Shown: positions 1 through 6,071, counted from the first letter of the stretch. The stretch is 8,565 nt of DNA from an uncultured Lentisphaeria bacterium (GCA_913042885.1 CAJWLW010000206.1:1-8565); one strand, 5' to 3'. Notes: a model not told the origin generated them from the letters alone. Made by a program: numbers and translations.

Positions 1-173
1 CAACTCGTGAGCACGTCGCCGCCGTACGGAGCCAGCGCTGCCAGGACAGCGTCCTTCGCCGCCCCATCGTCGACCGCCGAGAACTTGATCATCAGAGTGC
101 CCGGCACGACAGGCGCGGGCTCGCGACCAGGGCCGGGAGCAGCGACAACAAGTATGAAACAGAACCGGAGCAT
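1..173 (-). CDS. N-terminal part of a probable exported protein, cut by the left edge
   Basis: Read on the minus strand from an ATG at 173, this frame stays open to the window edge (57 codons). It begins MLRFCFILVVAAPGPG: a short basic start and a hydrophobic stretch (residues 4-12), like a weak signal peptide. A Pro-rich linker follows, then from residue 27 LMIKFSAVDDGAAKDAVLAA and an ending APYGGDVLTS. The pattern of a beta strand, an Ala-rich helix and a GG-V strand recalls the propeptide of subtilisin-like peptidases (inhibitor I9 family), but too little is present to name it. Codons favour G or C in third position, as in the neighbouring genes; the overlapping plus-strand frame (7-243) reads as Ser/Pro/Ala low-complexity sequence. 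No clear Shine-Dalgarno precedes the ATG. GTG and TTG codons lie in frame upstream, after an in-frame TGA, so the start is uncertain. It is divergent from the M20 peptidase gene. Confidence 0.5.
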   Translation of the reverse strand, partial: MLRFCFILVVAAPGPGREPAPVVPGTLMIKFSAVDDGAAKDAVLAALAPYGGDVLTS

Positions 174-326
174 TGCATTAAATCTACCGGTTGTACCAGG
201 CAATGGCACGCCTCACCGTCCTTTCTTCCTCAAGGTCCAGTAAAGCGCCCGTGGCAACGCTTGCACGGCAGATACGGGGAGACTAGGTTACGCACCACAA
301 TCACACGATATGGAGTACTACGACCA

Positions 327-1529
327 GTGCACCCTGACCTTACATCCATCGATGAGCTTGCCGCGATCGAACTGGTTATGGAATTGATTGCCATCCCCGG
401 CGGTCCGGGCGACGAAACTGCCGTTGCCGCACGGATCAAAGCCGAACTGATCAAAAACGGTTTTGCGGCACCCAACATCCGGCACGACAAGGCCAACCGC
501 CACACCCGCTGCCCCAGTCCGACCGGCAACATGATCGCCTGCCTGCCGGGTCGCGGCAAACTGCGCAACGCAGCACGACGCCTGCTGTCGACACACATGG
601 ATACCGTGCCGCTGTGCGTCGGTGCAGTGCCGGTGCGTAAGTCAAGGAATCGCATCGTCCCCGCCGGCAACACAGCACTGGGCGGCGACAACCGTTCCGG
701 TTGCGCCTCGATCCTCACGGCAATCCGCGAGCTGCACAGCAGCGGCTGCGATCATCCGCCGCTGACCCTGCTGTTCACGGTGCAGGAAGAAGTTGGCCTG
801 TCCGGTGCGCAGCATCTCGACGCGTCGCTTTTGCGAAGTCCGCAACTGGCAATCAACGTCGACGGCGGCGACCCCGCCGACCTGGTGATCGGCGCTATTG
901 GCGGACGCCAATGGCAGGCCGACATTCACGGCATCGCGGCGCACGCCGGCTGCCACCCGGAAGACGGTGCGTCGGCCGCAAACGTTTTTGCCATCGCCCA
1001 CGCCGCCCTGGTAGCCGACGGTTGGCACGGGAAAGTCGAGCAGGGCCGCAACCGCGGCACGGCGAACATCGGCTCGCTCGAGGGTGGTGACGCGACCAAT
1101 GTCGTGATGGACCGCCTCGAAGTGACCGGCGAATGCCGCAGCCACAGCAAGACCTTTCTCGACCGCATGATGCGCACCTATGAAAACGCCTTCACTAAAG
1201 CAGCCAAGCGGACGAAAAACGCCGGCGGCCGGTGTGCCGGCGTCGAGTTCAAGGTGACCAACGCGTACCCGCCCTTCACCATGTCGAAACGGCACCCGTC
1301 GGTCAGCGCGGTTGTCGATGCCCTTGCGGTGACGCGAAAGCGCCCGAATTTTCGAGTCATCGACGGCGGGCTCGATGCCAATTGCCTGACGGCGATACAC
1401 GGCATTCCGTCGGTGACCATCGGCGCCGGTGATCATAGCCCCCACACTGTCAACGAATATCTCGATGTCCCGGAATATCTCGACGCCTGTCGCGTACTGC
1501 TGCAGTTCGCGACTGGACCGAAAGGGTGA
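327..1529 (+). CDS. M20 family metallopeptidase, peptidase T-like
   Basis: Predicted two-zinc cytosolic exopeptidase of the M20 family, closest in motif style to peptidase T-like tripeptidases. With the chosen start it has 400 residues, normal for the family. Visible metal and catalytic residues, in order: H90 and D92 in STHMDT, bridging D121 in ALGGDNRSG, the E154-E155 pair in FTVQEEVGLSG (general base then ligand), D179 in NVDGG, and a C-terminal H373 in DHSPHTVNEYL. The dimerisation domain, about residues 190-310, contains HAGCHPEDGASAAN and ECRSHS, the latter resembling the EARSH motif of PepT-like proteins. The frame is also open back to a TTG at 261, but those 22 residues look non-homologous. 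The GTG at 327 gives MHPDLTSIDELAAIEL and has GGAG at 312-315, with a rather long 11-base spacer. The exact substrate is not predictable; an aminoacyl-histidine or tripeptide substrate is a guess. No key residue is missing. Confidence 0.9.
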   Translation: MHPDLTSIDELAAIELVMELIAIPGGPGDETAVAARIKAELIKNGFAAPNIRHDKANRHTRCPSPTGNMIACLPGRGKLRNAARRLLSTHMDTVPLCVGAVPVRKSRNRIVPAGNTALGGDNRSGCASILTAIRELHSSGCDHPPLTLLFTVQEEVGLSGAQHLDASLLRSPQLAINVDGGDPADLVIGAIGGRQWQADIHGIAAHAGCHPEDGASAANVFAIAHAALVADGWHGKVEQGRNRGTANIGSLEGGDATNVVMDRLEVTGECRSHSKTFLDRMMRTYENAFTKAAKRTKNAGGRCAGVEFKVTNAYPPFTMSKRHPSVSAVVDALAVTRKRPNFRVIDGGLDANCLTAIHGIPSVTIGAGDHSPHTVNEYLDVPEYLDACRVLLQFATGPKG

Positions 1530-1552
1530 AAGGTTGAAGTGGCAGAAAATCT

Positions 1553-1579
1553 AAAAGAGGCTAAGTAAGGAAAAGAGGC
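1553..1579. repeat. Direct repeat AAAAGAGGC, two copies
   Basis: AAAAGAGGC occurs at 1553-1561 and again at 1571-1579, 18 bases apart, in the short purine-rich gap after the M20 peptidase gene. It could be chance in a biased stretch; no function is assigned. Confidence 0.45.
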
Positions 1580-1611
1580 ATTCACACGCACCATCCAAAC
1601 CACTCGACCTT

Positions 1612-1635
1612 TTCAACCCCTTCAACCCCTTCAAC
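1612..1635. repeat. Short tandem repeat of TTCAACCCC in the msrB leader
   Basis: Two exact copies of TTCAACCCC (1612-1620, 1621-1629) and a partial third (TTCAACC, 1630 onward) stand just before the msrB start. The reverse complement core GGTTGAA also occurs at 1532-1538, just after the upstream stop codon, so a transcript crossing the gap could fold GGTTGAA onto any of the repeat units. The repeat is C-rich and leaves msrB without a clear Shine-Dalgarno sequence. Confidence 0.7.
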
Positions 1636-1642
1636 CAACCGG

Positions 1643-2050
1643 ATGAATATGCCTGAAAAAATCGAACGATCCGATGACGAATGGCGTGAACTGCTGTCGC
1701 CCGAACAGTTCAATGTCACCCGCTGTGCCGGTACGGAACACGCCTTCACCGGCGAGTACTGGGACAATCACGAGAACGGCACGTACGAATGCGTGTGCTG
1801 CGGGGCCGACCTGTTCAACTCCGACACGAAGTTCGACTCCGGTACCGGTTGGCCAAGTTTCTCGGCGAGCATAGACGAGGAAAGTATCGAGGAACGCGTC
1901 GACAAAGGTTTTTTCGGGTCGCGGACGGAGATTCTGTGTGCCTGTTGCGACGCGCATCTCGGCCACGTTTTCTCCGACGGCCCGCCACCGACGGGCCAGC
2001 GTTATTGTATGAACTCGGCGTCACTGAACTTTCGGCCGGACAAGGATTGA
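1643..2050 (+). CDS. msrB: Peptide-methionine (R)-S-oxide reductase MsrB
   Basis: Reduces the R form of methionine sulfoxide in oxidised proteins, normally with thioredoxin as electron donor. At 135 residues it is a stand-alone MsrB domain with no signal peptide, so it is probably cytosolic. Family signatures run the full length: [16 protein letters not shown] strand near residue 30, [10 protein letters not shown] at 64-73, [19 protein letters not shown] at 104-122 and NSASLNF. The zinc site is C50/C53 and C99/C102, and the catalytic cysteine is C122 in RYCMNSAS. Unusually, residue 68 is Thr where many MsrB proteins, such as that of E. coli (SGCGWPSF), have the recycling cysteine, and there are extra cysteines at 28, 52 and 101. 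A second ATG at 1649 would remove two residues and is an equally good start. The gene sits 113 bases after the M20 peptidase gene, behind a tandem repeat. Confidence 0.96.
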   Translation: MNMPEKIERSDDEWRELLSPEQFNVTRCAGTEHAFTGEYWDNHENGTYECVCCGADLFNSDTKFDSGTGWPSFSASIDEESIEERVDKGFFGSRTEILCACCDAHLGHVFSDGPPPTGQRYCMNSASLNFRPDKD

Positions 2051-2234
2051 TGTTTCGACTCGATTCTTCCTTGGCGATCCCGGCGTACTTGACGAGAGCA
2101 ACAGTCCGCGTGCAAGCCCTCCGCTGACCCATTGCATACCGCAACATGCGTAGGTAGATTCTGCTGCACTTTCAACATTGACTTTCATCCCGGCAGTGGC
2201 TGCACCACCTAACCTGTAACGAGTACGGAATCTA

Positions 2235-3026
2235 ATGCTCTGGCACGAACTCAGCTCACCCGCGATTGACGCCCTGGACAAGAATCTCCCAGTGGTGGTC
2301 CCGATCGCTTCCTGCGAACAGCACGGACATCACCTGCCGGTCTTTGTCGATACGATTCAGGTCCACGAAATTGCCACCCGCGTCGAGGCCGAGATGCCGG
2401 ACCGGATTCTGCTGGTGCCATCCTTGTGGCTCGGGTCTTCACATCACCACAAGGATTTTGCCGGGACGATCAGTGTGCGGCCGTCGTTGTTCAGCGAGAT
2501 GATCATGAGCATCGCCGAGAGCATTCTCAACACGGGCTTTCGGCGCATCGTATTTCTCAACGGGCACGGCGGCAATGTCGTGCCGGGCTCGGCGGCCCTG
2601 ACCGAGCTGGTAGCCGATAACGACGATGCCGACGACGCCTACCTCTGTCTGTCGTCATGGTGGGCGGTCGCACAGAACAGCATCAGTCAGGACAAGATCG
2701 AATCGGAAACGGCGGGCGTGTCGCACGCCTGCGAGTTTGAGACGTCGTTCATGCTGCATGTGCGGCCGGACCTGGTCGACATGACAAAGATTAAACCGTG
2801 GACATCACCGCTGTCATCGAAATGGCACACGATAGACAGCATATCCAACCGCGTCCCCATTTTCCGCCGCTTCCACCGGATCACGGACAGCGGGCACACG
2901 GGGAAACCGGAAACGGCGACCGCCGACAAGGGTAAGGCGATCTACGATGCGGCTGTGAGCGATATGAAAGCGTTTTTAACGGAGATGGCTACCTGGCCGG
3001 AACTGCCGGTTATCAAGAGATCGTGA
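2235..3026 (+). CDS. Creatininase family amidohydrolase
   Basis: Predicted metal-dependent amidohydrolase of the creatininase superfamily, which includes creatininase, formamide hydrolases of riboflavin and F420 biosynthesis, and the MftE peptidase. Its 263 residues fit the family's usual length. Typical elements are seen in order: PIASCEQHGHHLPVFVDT (residues 23-40), giving probable metal ligands E28, H30 and D39; LGSSHHHKDFAGTISV at 67-81; FLNGHGGN at 107-114, giving H111; and SHACEFETS at 163-171, with an acidic residue expected to bind metal. The N-terminal LWHELSSP is also typical. The ATG start at 2235 follows GGAA at 2227-2230 with a short spacer. The gene stands alone, 184 bases after msrB, with no mycofactocin, riboflavin or creatine-pathway gene beside it, so the substrate cannot be named. 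True creatininases carry NGHYEN rather than NGHGGN, which argues against creatinine. Confidence 0.9.
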   Translation: MLWHELSSPAIDALDKNLPVVVPIASCEQHGHHLPVFVDTIQVHEIATRVEAEMPDRILLVPSLWLGSSHHHKDFAGTISVRPSLFSEMIMSIAESILNTGFRRIVFLNGHGGNVVPGSAALTELVADNDDADDAYLCLSSWWAVAQNSISQDKIESETAGVSHACEFETSFMLHVRPDLVDMTKIKPWTSPLSSKWHTIDSISNRVPIFRRFHRITDSGHTGKPETATADKGKAIYDAAVSDMKAFLTEMATWPELPVIKRS

Positions 3027-3163
3027 TACCGATTGGATGCAGACAGGTGATGGAACGCGCGGTCGTCGATCGGCTGGCAGACCGGTAAGCCATGCGGTAG
3101 GTTTTCCCCACTCTCACTGCCTTGTATGTCTACTGTCAATCTAAAACTGAAAGAAGCGTGAAA

Positions 3164-3808
3164 ATGAAGCACACAATCAACCAGATGACGATCCTCGCCC
3201 TGATCACCGCCGGCCTGATGATCGGCTGCGCCAAGAACCCCGCAGACGACGCCGCCAAGGCGAAAACCTCCACACCAGGCGGCGCAAAGGCGTCGGAGAT
3301 CGCGGCGGATGCGGTGAGGTACGTCATCGTCTCGGGCTCGACGATCAAGTTTGTCGGTGCCAAGGTCACCGGCCAGCACAAAGGCGGGTTTAATGAGTTC
3401 ACCGGATATTTCCACATATCCAAAGGCGAACTCACGGGCAGCGATCATAAAATCACGATCGATATGGAATCGACCTGGAGTGATGCCGAAAAGCTGACAG
3501 GCCACCTCAAGCACGAGGATTTCTTCAATGTCGCGAAGTATCCGGAAGCCGTTTTCGAACTGAAGTCGGTTACCGGGAAGCAAGAAGGCAGTACCCGCAC
3601 GCTGATCGGCGACCTTGATTTCCACGGCGTCAAAAAGCAATTGGAAATCGATGCTGATGTGACCGAGAAAGACGGTGTCCTGAGTATCAAATCGGAGTTT
3701 GCGCTCAACCGGTTCGCGTTCAATGTCGCGTACCCAGGTAAGAAAGACAATCTGATCAAGCAGAACGTTTTGGTGACGATCGACATCACGGCGAAACCGG
3801 AAAAATAG
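3164..3808 (+). CDS. YceI family lipoprotein
   Basis: Predicted exported protein with a C-terminal YceI domain, a lipocalin-like beta barrel that in characterised members binds a polyisoprenoid chain in the periplasm. Residues 1-22 (MKHTINQMTILALITAGLMIGC) are a basic start, a hydrophobic core and a near-lipobox MIGC, so C22 is probably lipidated. A low-complexity Ala/Lys linker follows to about residue 48. The YceI domain covers about 52-214, with strand motifs IKFVGAKVTGQHKGGF, a DFFNVAKYPEAVFE segment at 119-132, GDLDFHGVKK at 149-158 and FALNRFAF at 179-186. The frame is open back to a TTG at 3122, but the ATG at 3164 puts the signal peptide at the N-terminus and follows a purine-rich GAAAGAAG stretch. 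The -3 Met makes the lipobox slightly atypical, so a cleaved periplasmic form is possible. The gene is flanked by gaps and probably transcribed alone. Confidence 0.93.
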   Translation: MKHTINQMTILALITAGLMIGCAKNPADDAAKAKTSTPGGAKASEIAADAVRYVIVSGSTIKFVGAKVTGQHKGGFNEFTGYFHISKGELTGSDHKITIDMESTWSDAEKLTGHLKHEDFFNVAKYPEAVFELKSVTGKQEGSTRTLIGDLDFHGVKKQLEIDADVTEKDGVLSIKSEFALNRFAFNVAYPGKKDNLIKQNVLVTIDITAKPEK

Positions 3809-3838
3809 CGGGCATCGCAATATTTCGCAGCAAGCTTC

Positions 3839-3869
3839 AGGGCGGTTCTACATGCGACCGCCCTTGTTT
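3839..3869 (+). terminator. Probable rho-independent terminator after the YceI gene
   Basis: AGGGCGGT (3839-3846) and its exact complement ACCGCCCT (3857-3864) form an 8-bp stem with a 10-base loop, followed by TGTTT. It lies 30 bases after the YceI stop codon, the right place for a terminator. The T-tract is short, so efficiency is uncertain. Confidence 0.6.
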
Positions 3870-4131
3870 CCGGAGCGGTACGGCCAACCCCCTCCCACAG
3901 TGTAGCCATCTCGATACAGTCGGTTATAATTGTTTCCCCGGTGCAGTCGAGGCCCGCCGACGGCGAAACCCCGGGCAGCCCGTTTCGGTTTGTATCTGTC
4001 GCGTGGCGACGTCGACGGGAGTTCCCGGGATTCGGCTGCTACGACAGGCAAACTGGCGAACGAGGGATCTGTCGGTAACGTAACTGATCCGCACCAGCAC
4101 TGCACGACAACTTCAAACACCGAGCACCGTT
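3870..4131. other. Intergenic region without a supported gene, upstream of the dehydrogenase
   Basis: The gap between the YceI stop and the dehydrogenase start (323 bases in all) contains the terminator hairpin, then a TATAAT hexamer at 3925-3930, then about 200 bases of GC-rich sequence. A minus-strand frame (3848-4120, GTG start, 90 residues, Gly/Arg/Tyr-rich end) and a plus-strand frame (from 3930) are open here. Neither shows a recognisable domain, a signal peptide or a ribosome binding site. I see no tRNA or known riboswitch. Confidence 0.5.
3925..3930 (+). promoter_or_regulatory. Possible -10 box (TATAAT)
   Basis: A perfect TATAAT within TTATAATT (3924-3931) in otherwise GC-rich sequence, about 200 bases ahead of the dehydrogenase start codon. 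No -35 hexamer resembling TTGACA is found at 16-18 bases spacing (GTAGCC at 17), so this is a candidate only. Confidence 0.28.
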
Positions 4132-5136
4132 ATGACCATCGTACCGACTACCAAAATATCCTACGACAAAGCAACAGCCGTCTTCGACGCAGCGGCAGCA
4201 GACGGGCTGGACTGCCGCTGCATCGATGATCCGGAAGCCGACATTGCAGCGGGCGTCCGCGAGTGGTCCAGCCGCTATGCGATCGTCGGCGTCTATCCCT
4301 ATGTCGGGGAAATCTACGAGGCAATGCCGCGCGGCGGTGTGCTGGCACGATTCGGCGTTGGCTACGACAGCATTGATCTCGACAAGGCAACGGCGGCCGG
4401 TATCATCGTAACCAATACGCCCGGTGTGTTGTCACATGCCGTTGCTGAATTCACGATTTACCTGCTGCTATCGATCGCCAACGGTGAAGTTTTGCACGGC
4501 AGCAGCGGACAGTCCTTCGAATGGCGACCGTTGCTCCGGCCCGCCGAACTGCGCGGCAAGACACTGGTGGTGGCAGGTTGCGGAGCTATCGGCAATCGTG
4601 TCGCCCGCACCGCCGCACTGGGCCTGCGCATGAACGTCGTTGGCATCGAAGTCTGCGATTTCGACGAAGAAGCGCTCAAAACGCAATACGGCTACAGCCG
4701 CATCGTCAAGGACTTCGACGAAGTTGCGGACTCGGCAGATTACGTCACGCTGCACGTGCCGAGCACGCCGAGCACCCGTCACTTCATCGATGCGTCGCGC
4801 CTGCAGGCGATGAAGCCGGGAGCATGGCTGATCAATACGGCACGCGGGCCGGTGGTCGATGAGGTTGCCTTGTACGATGCCCTGGCTGCCAAGACGATCG
4901 CCGGCGCCGCGGTCGATGTCTACGCGACCGAACCGTACGCGCCGGCAGCAGACGGCAAGGACCTCCGCACCTTGCCGAACATCATCATGACACCGCACGT
5001 CGGTAGTGCCACGCCGGAGAGTTGTTTTGCCATGGCGCAGCGCGCCTTGCAGAACGTCAGGCTGGCGATGGCGGAAAATTACGAGCAGATGGATATCGTC
5101 AATCCCGCCGTGCTCGACGAAATCGGCCTGGGGTGA
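4132..5136 (+). CDS. D-isomer-specific 2-hydroxyacid dehydrogenase (NAD-dependent)
   Basis: Predicted cytosolic oxidoreductase that interconverts a 2-keto acid and a D-2-hydroxy acid with NAD, in the family of phosphoglycerate dehydrogenase, glyoxylate/hydroxypyruvate reductase and CtBP-like proteins. Its 334 residues match the family without an ACT domain. The substrate-binding part includes ARFGVGYDSIDLDKATAAGI (72-91) and NTPGVLSHAVAEFTIYLLL. The nucleotide-binding fold starts at VAGCGAIGNRV (147-157); an acidic residue, E173 in GIEVCD, ends the second strand and favours NAD over NADP. The catalytic triad is visible: R238 in NTARGPVVDE, E267 in YATEPY and H289 in TPHVGSAT. The absence of a C-terminal regulatory domain argues against classical SerA. 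The ATG at 4132 is supported by an in-frame TAA at 4081 with no other ATG between; the ribosome binding site is weak. No neighbouring serine- or glyoxylate-pathway gene refines the substrate. Confidence 0.93.
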   Translation: MTIVPTTKISYDKATAVFDAAAADGLDCRCIDDPEADIAAGVREWSSRYAIVGVYPYVGEIYEAMPRGGVLARFGVGYDSIDLDKATAAGIIVTNTPGVLSHAVAEFTIYLLLSIANGEVLHGSSGQSFEWRPLLRPAELRGKTLVVAGCGAIGNRVARTAALGLRMNVVGIEVCDFDEEALKTQYGYSRIVKDFDEVADSADYVTLHVPSTPSTRHFIDASRLQAMKPGAWLINTARGPVVDEVALYDALAAKTIAGAAVDVYATEPYAPAADGKDLRTLPNIIMTPHVGSATPESCFAMAQRALQNVRLAMAENYEQMDIVNPAVLDEIGLG

Positions 5137-5229
5137 AGCTGCTTTGGCTTCGCTGGTCAGCCGTGATTGCGCACCACTAGAATCCGGCCGGGAATCTCCA
5201 CTTGCAAGCCTGAGAGCACCAGGCAGATA

Positions 5230-5252
5230 GACGCTCAGCGTCGTGCCGGCAC
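5230..5252. repeat. Two abutting perfect palindromes
   Basis: GACGCTCAGCGTC (5230-5242, 6-bp arms around a single C) is followed without a gap by GTGCCGGCAC (5243-5252, a 10-base perfect palindrome). They could be protein-binding operators or form small hairpins in RNA. They lie about 80 bases upstream of the candidate -10 box. Confidence 0.7.
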
Positions 5253-5273
5253 ATTGACGATGCGTGATTTTCA

Positions 5274-5284
5274 CACATAATGTG
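5274..5284. promoter_or_regulatory. Palindromic possible operator CACATAATGTG
   Basis: A perfect 11-base palindrome with 5-base arms around a central A, 45 bases upstream of the TATAAT at 5330. Its size and AT-containing centre suit a dimeric regulator, but no regulator is identified. Confidence 0.35.
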
Positions 5285-5329
5285 CCCGGACGATAGAATT
5301 TCGACGACTCCACGTGTTCGATTGATGAT

Positions 5330-5335
5330 TATAAT
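5330..5335 (+). promoter_or_regulatory. Possible -10 box (TATAAT) for the membrane-protein gene
   Basis: A perfect TATAAT inside TTATAATT (5329-5336), in a conspicuous AT-rich island about 100 bases upstream of the start codon. No good -35 hexamer is seen at 16-18 bases spacing. The shared octamer TTATAATT also occurs in the gap before the dehydrogenase gene. Confidence 0.35.
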
Positions 5336-5424
5336 TTACTAAATAATAACAGGTTACATCTCTACATCAACAACGGCATGCGATGGCATGGTTCATGCTT
5401 TTCCTTTGCATATCCTCCACTGGC

Positions 5425-5429
5425 AAGGG
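5425..5429 (+). promoter_or_regulatory. Ribosome binding site AAGGG that sets the start at 5437
   Basis: AAGGG stands 7 bases before the ATG at 5437, an optimal spacing. Earlier in-frame ATGs at 5383 and 5395 lack any Shine-Dalgarno sequence, and the ATG at 5431 is too close to it. Confidence 0.55.
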
Positions 5430-5436
5430 CATGAAA

Positions 5437-5964
5437 ATGGATGACAAACTAAAAGGCAGATCGAGGTTGGAGATCCGCGCGAAGCCGCTGCGGGGCTGGC
5501 TGTTCTGGGGCGGTTGGCTGGTGCTGGGCCTGTCATTGATGATCTTTCTGATGGTCGGCGCCCTTATCGGCACGACTGGCGGCATGGTGTACAGCGGTGA
5601 GTCCATGGCACTGGGCCTGGTGCTGGTCGGCATCCTGCTGGCAATGGATGCGGTCATCGCCTGCGGGCTGTTTCGTATGTTGCAGGAATCGAAGACGCGC
5701 TACCTCTGCGACGACGACGGGATCCGGCAGATTCGGCCTTTCAAACGACGCGCCGCGGTGTGGTCCTATATCGGCGACGCGGAGTACGTACCAAACGGCC
5801 TGTTCACCGGTGAGCACATCATTCTGTTCGACCAGAACAATCGCGAATTGATGCGTATCACCCATCTCAGCAACCTGCCGGGTAACGGCTATCCGCTGGT
5901 CAAGGTGCTGCGCAATAAGCTGAACGGATTTTTCCCGCAGACGATCGACGCGCGAGTGAACTGA
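5437..5964 (+). CDS. Small membrane protein with two TM helices and a PH-like cytosolic tail
   Basis: Function unknown. The 175-residue product has a basic N-terminus (MDDKLKGRSRLEIRAKPLRG), a first transmembrane segment at about 21-45, a short Gly-rich turn (TTGGMVYSGES), a second at about 57-80, and a soluble C-terminal region of about 95 residues. Positive charges around the N-terminus and after the second helix predict both ends in the cytosol. In the tail, the pattern YLCDDDGIRQIRPFKRRAAVWSYI, then a GEHIILFDQNNRELMRI strand pair, then a final amphipathic helix (about 153-164) resembles bacterial PH-like or YdbT/DUF304-type domains; this is a fold guess from pattern, not a firm match. 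The start is chosen from the AAGGG site; starts at 5383 or 5431 are possible. The gene stands alone and converges with the phosphofructokinase gene. A run of six T follows directly after the stop. Confidence 0.75.
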   Translation: MDDKLKGRSRLEIRAKPLRGWLFWGGWLVLGLSLMIFLMVGALIGTTGGMVYSGESMALGLVLVGILLAMDAVIACGLFRMLQESKTRYLCDDDGIRQIRPFKRRAAVWSYIGDAEYVPNGLFTGEHIILFDQNNRELMRITHLSNLPGNGYPLVKVLRNKLNGFFPQTIDARVN

Positions 5965-5970
5965 TTTTTT

Positions 5971-6003
5971 GTGCGGGCTCGGGGCCGGCTTGTAGCCTGG
6001 CAC
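5971..6003. repeat. Imperfect hairpin after the membrane-protein gene
   Basis: GTGC (5971-5974) with GCAC (6000-6003), and GGCT (5976-5979) with AGCC (5994-5997), form an interrupted stem right after the T6 run. The T-run lies on the wrong side for a plus-strand terminator, and on the minus strand the stem would be followed by A6. It probably does not act as a classical terminator. Confidence 0.4.
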
Positions 6004-6046
6004 GAGATTCTCGGGGTCTTACAGATCAGGCATGGGGCCGGCTTGT
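5981..6046. repeat. Direct repeat GGGGCCGGCTTGT, two copies
   Basis: The 13-base sequence GGGGCCGGCTTGT occurs at 5981-5993 and again at 6034-6046, each copy inside one of two neighbouring hairpins in the convergent gap. This suggests the two hairpins may be related copies of one element. Confidence 0.7.
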
Positions 6047-6071
6047 TTGGGAAGGCTTGGCCGGCCCCGTG
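6031..6071. terminator. Strong GC-rich inverted repeat between convergent genes, possible terminator
   Basis: CATGGGGCCGGC (6031-6042) pairs with GCCGGCCCCGTG (6060-6071) over 12 bp with one T-G wobble and a 17-base loop. The plus strand then reads CCTGTATCTTTTCT, T-rich only some bases away; the minus strand shows no T-tract. It lies 67 bases after the membrane-protein stop and 82 bases after the phosphofructokinase stop on the other strand, where a shared transcription end is expected. Confidence 0.5.

Larger units (their letters stand above)
5137..5436. other. Intergenic region with palindromes and an AT-rich island
   Basis: About 300 bases between the dehydrogenase stop and the membrane-protein start. 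A small imperfect hairpin, GAAGC...GCTTC (5135-5151), begins at the dehydrogenase stop and lacks a T-tract. Further on are three perfect palindromes (5230-5284) and then an AT-rich island (about 5318-5357) containing TATAAT. No coding frame in it looks genuine, and I see no tRNA or known riboswitch. Confidence 0.6.

Noticed and set aside
7..243. Plus-strand frame of 78 residues at the left edge (GTG start)
   Set aside because: Ser/Ala/Pro/Gly-rich with no domain; the minus strand of the same region reads as a more plausible exported protein.
642..1445. Long open frame of 267 residues on the minus strand, opposite the M20 peptidase gene
   Set aside because: It lies antisense to a gene with complete family motifs and has no recognisable domain; such frames are common opposite GC-rich genes.
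2178..2206. TTGACT at 2178-2183 as a -35 box for the creatininase-family gene
   Set aside because: At 17 bases spacing the -10 position reads TGCACC, and nearby spacings are no better, so no promoter can be supported.
2942..3820. Open frame of 292 residues on the minus strand, spanning the YceI gene
   Set aside because: The plus strand encodes a clear lipoprotein signal and a full YceI domain; the antisense frame has no motif and no ribosome binding site.
3848..4120. Minus-strand 90-residue frame with a Gly/Arg/Tyr-rich end between the YceI and dehydrogenase genes
   Set aside because: It begins with GTG, has no clear ribosome binding site, signal peptide or domain, and overlaps the terminator hairpin and the TATAAT; not enough to call a gene.
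3809..4131. Search for a tRNA or small RNA in this gap
   Set aside because: No cloverleaf arms or GGTTCGA-type T-loop were recognised; only the single terminator-like hairpin is supported.
4468..5313. Open frame of 281 residues on the minus strand, opposite the dehydrogenase gene
   Set aside because: It is antisense to a complete catalytic triad and Rossmann motif; its composition is Arg/His/Cys-rich without a domain.
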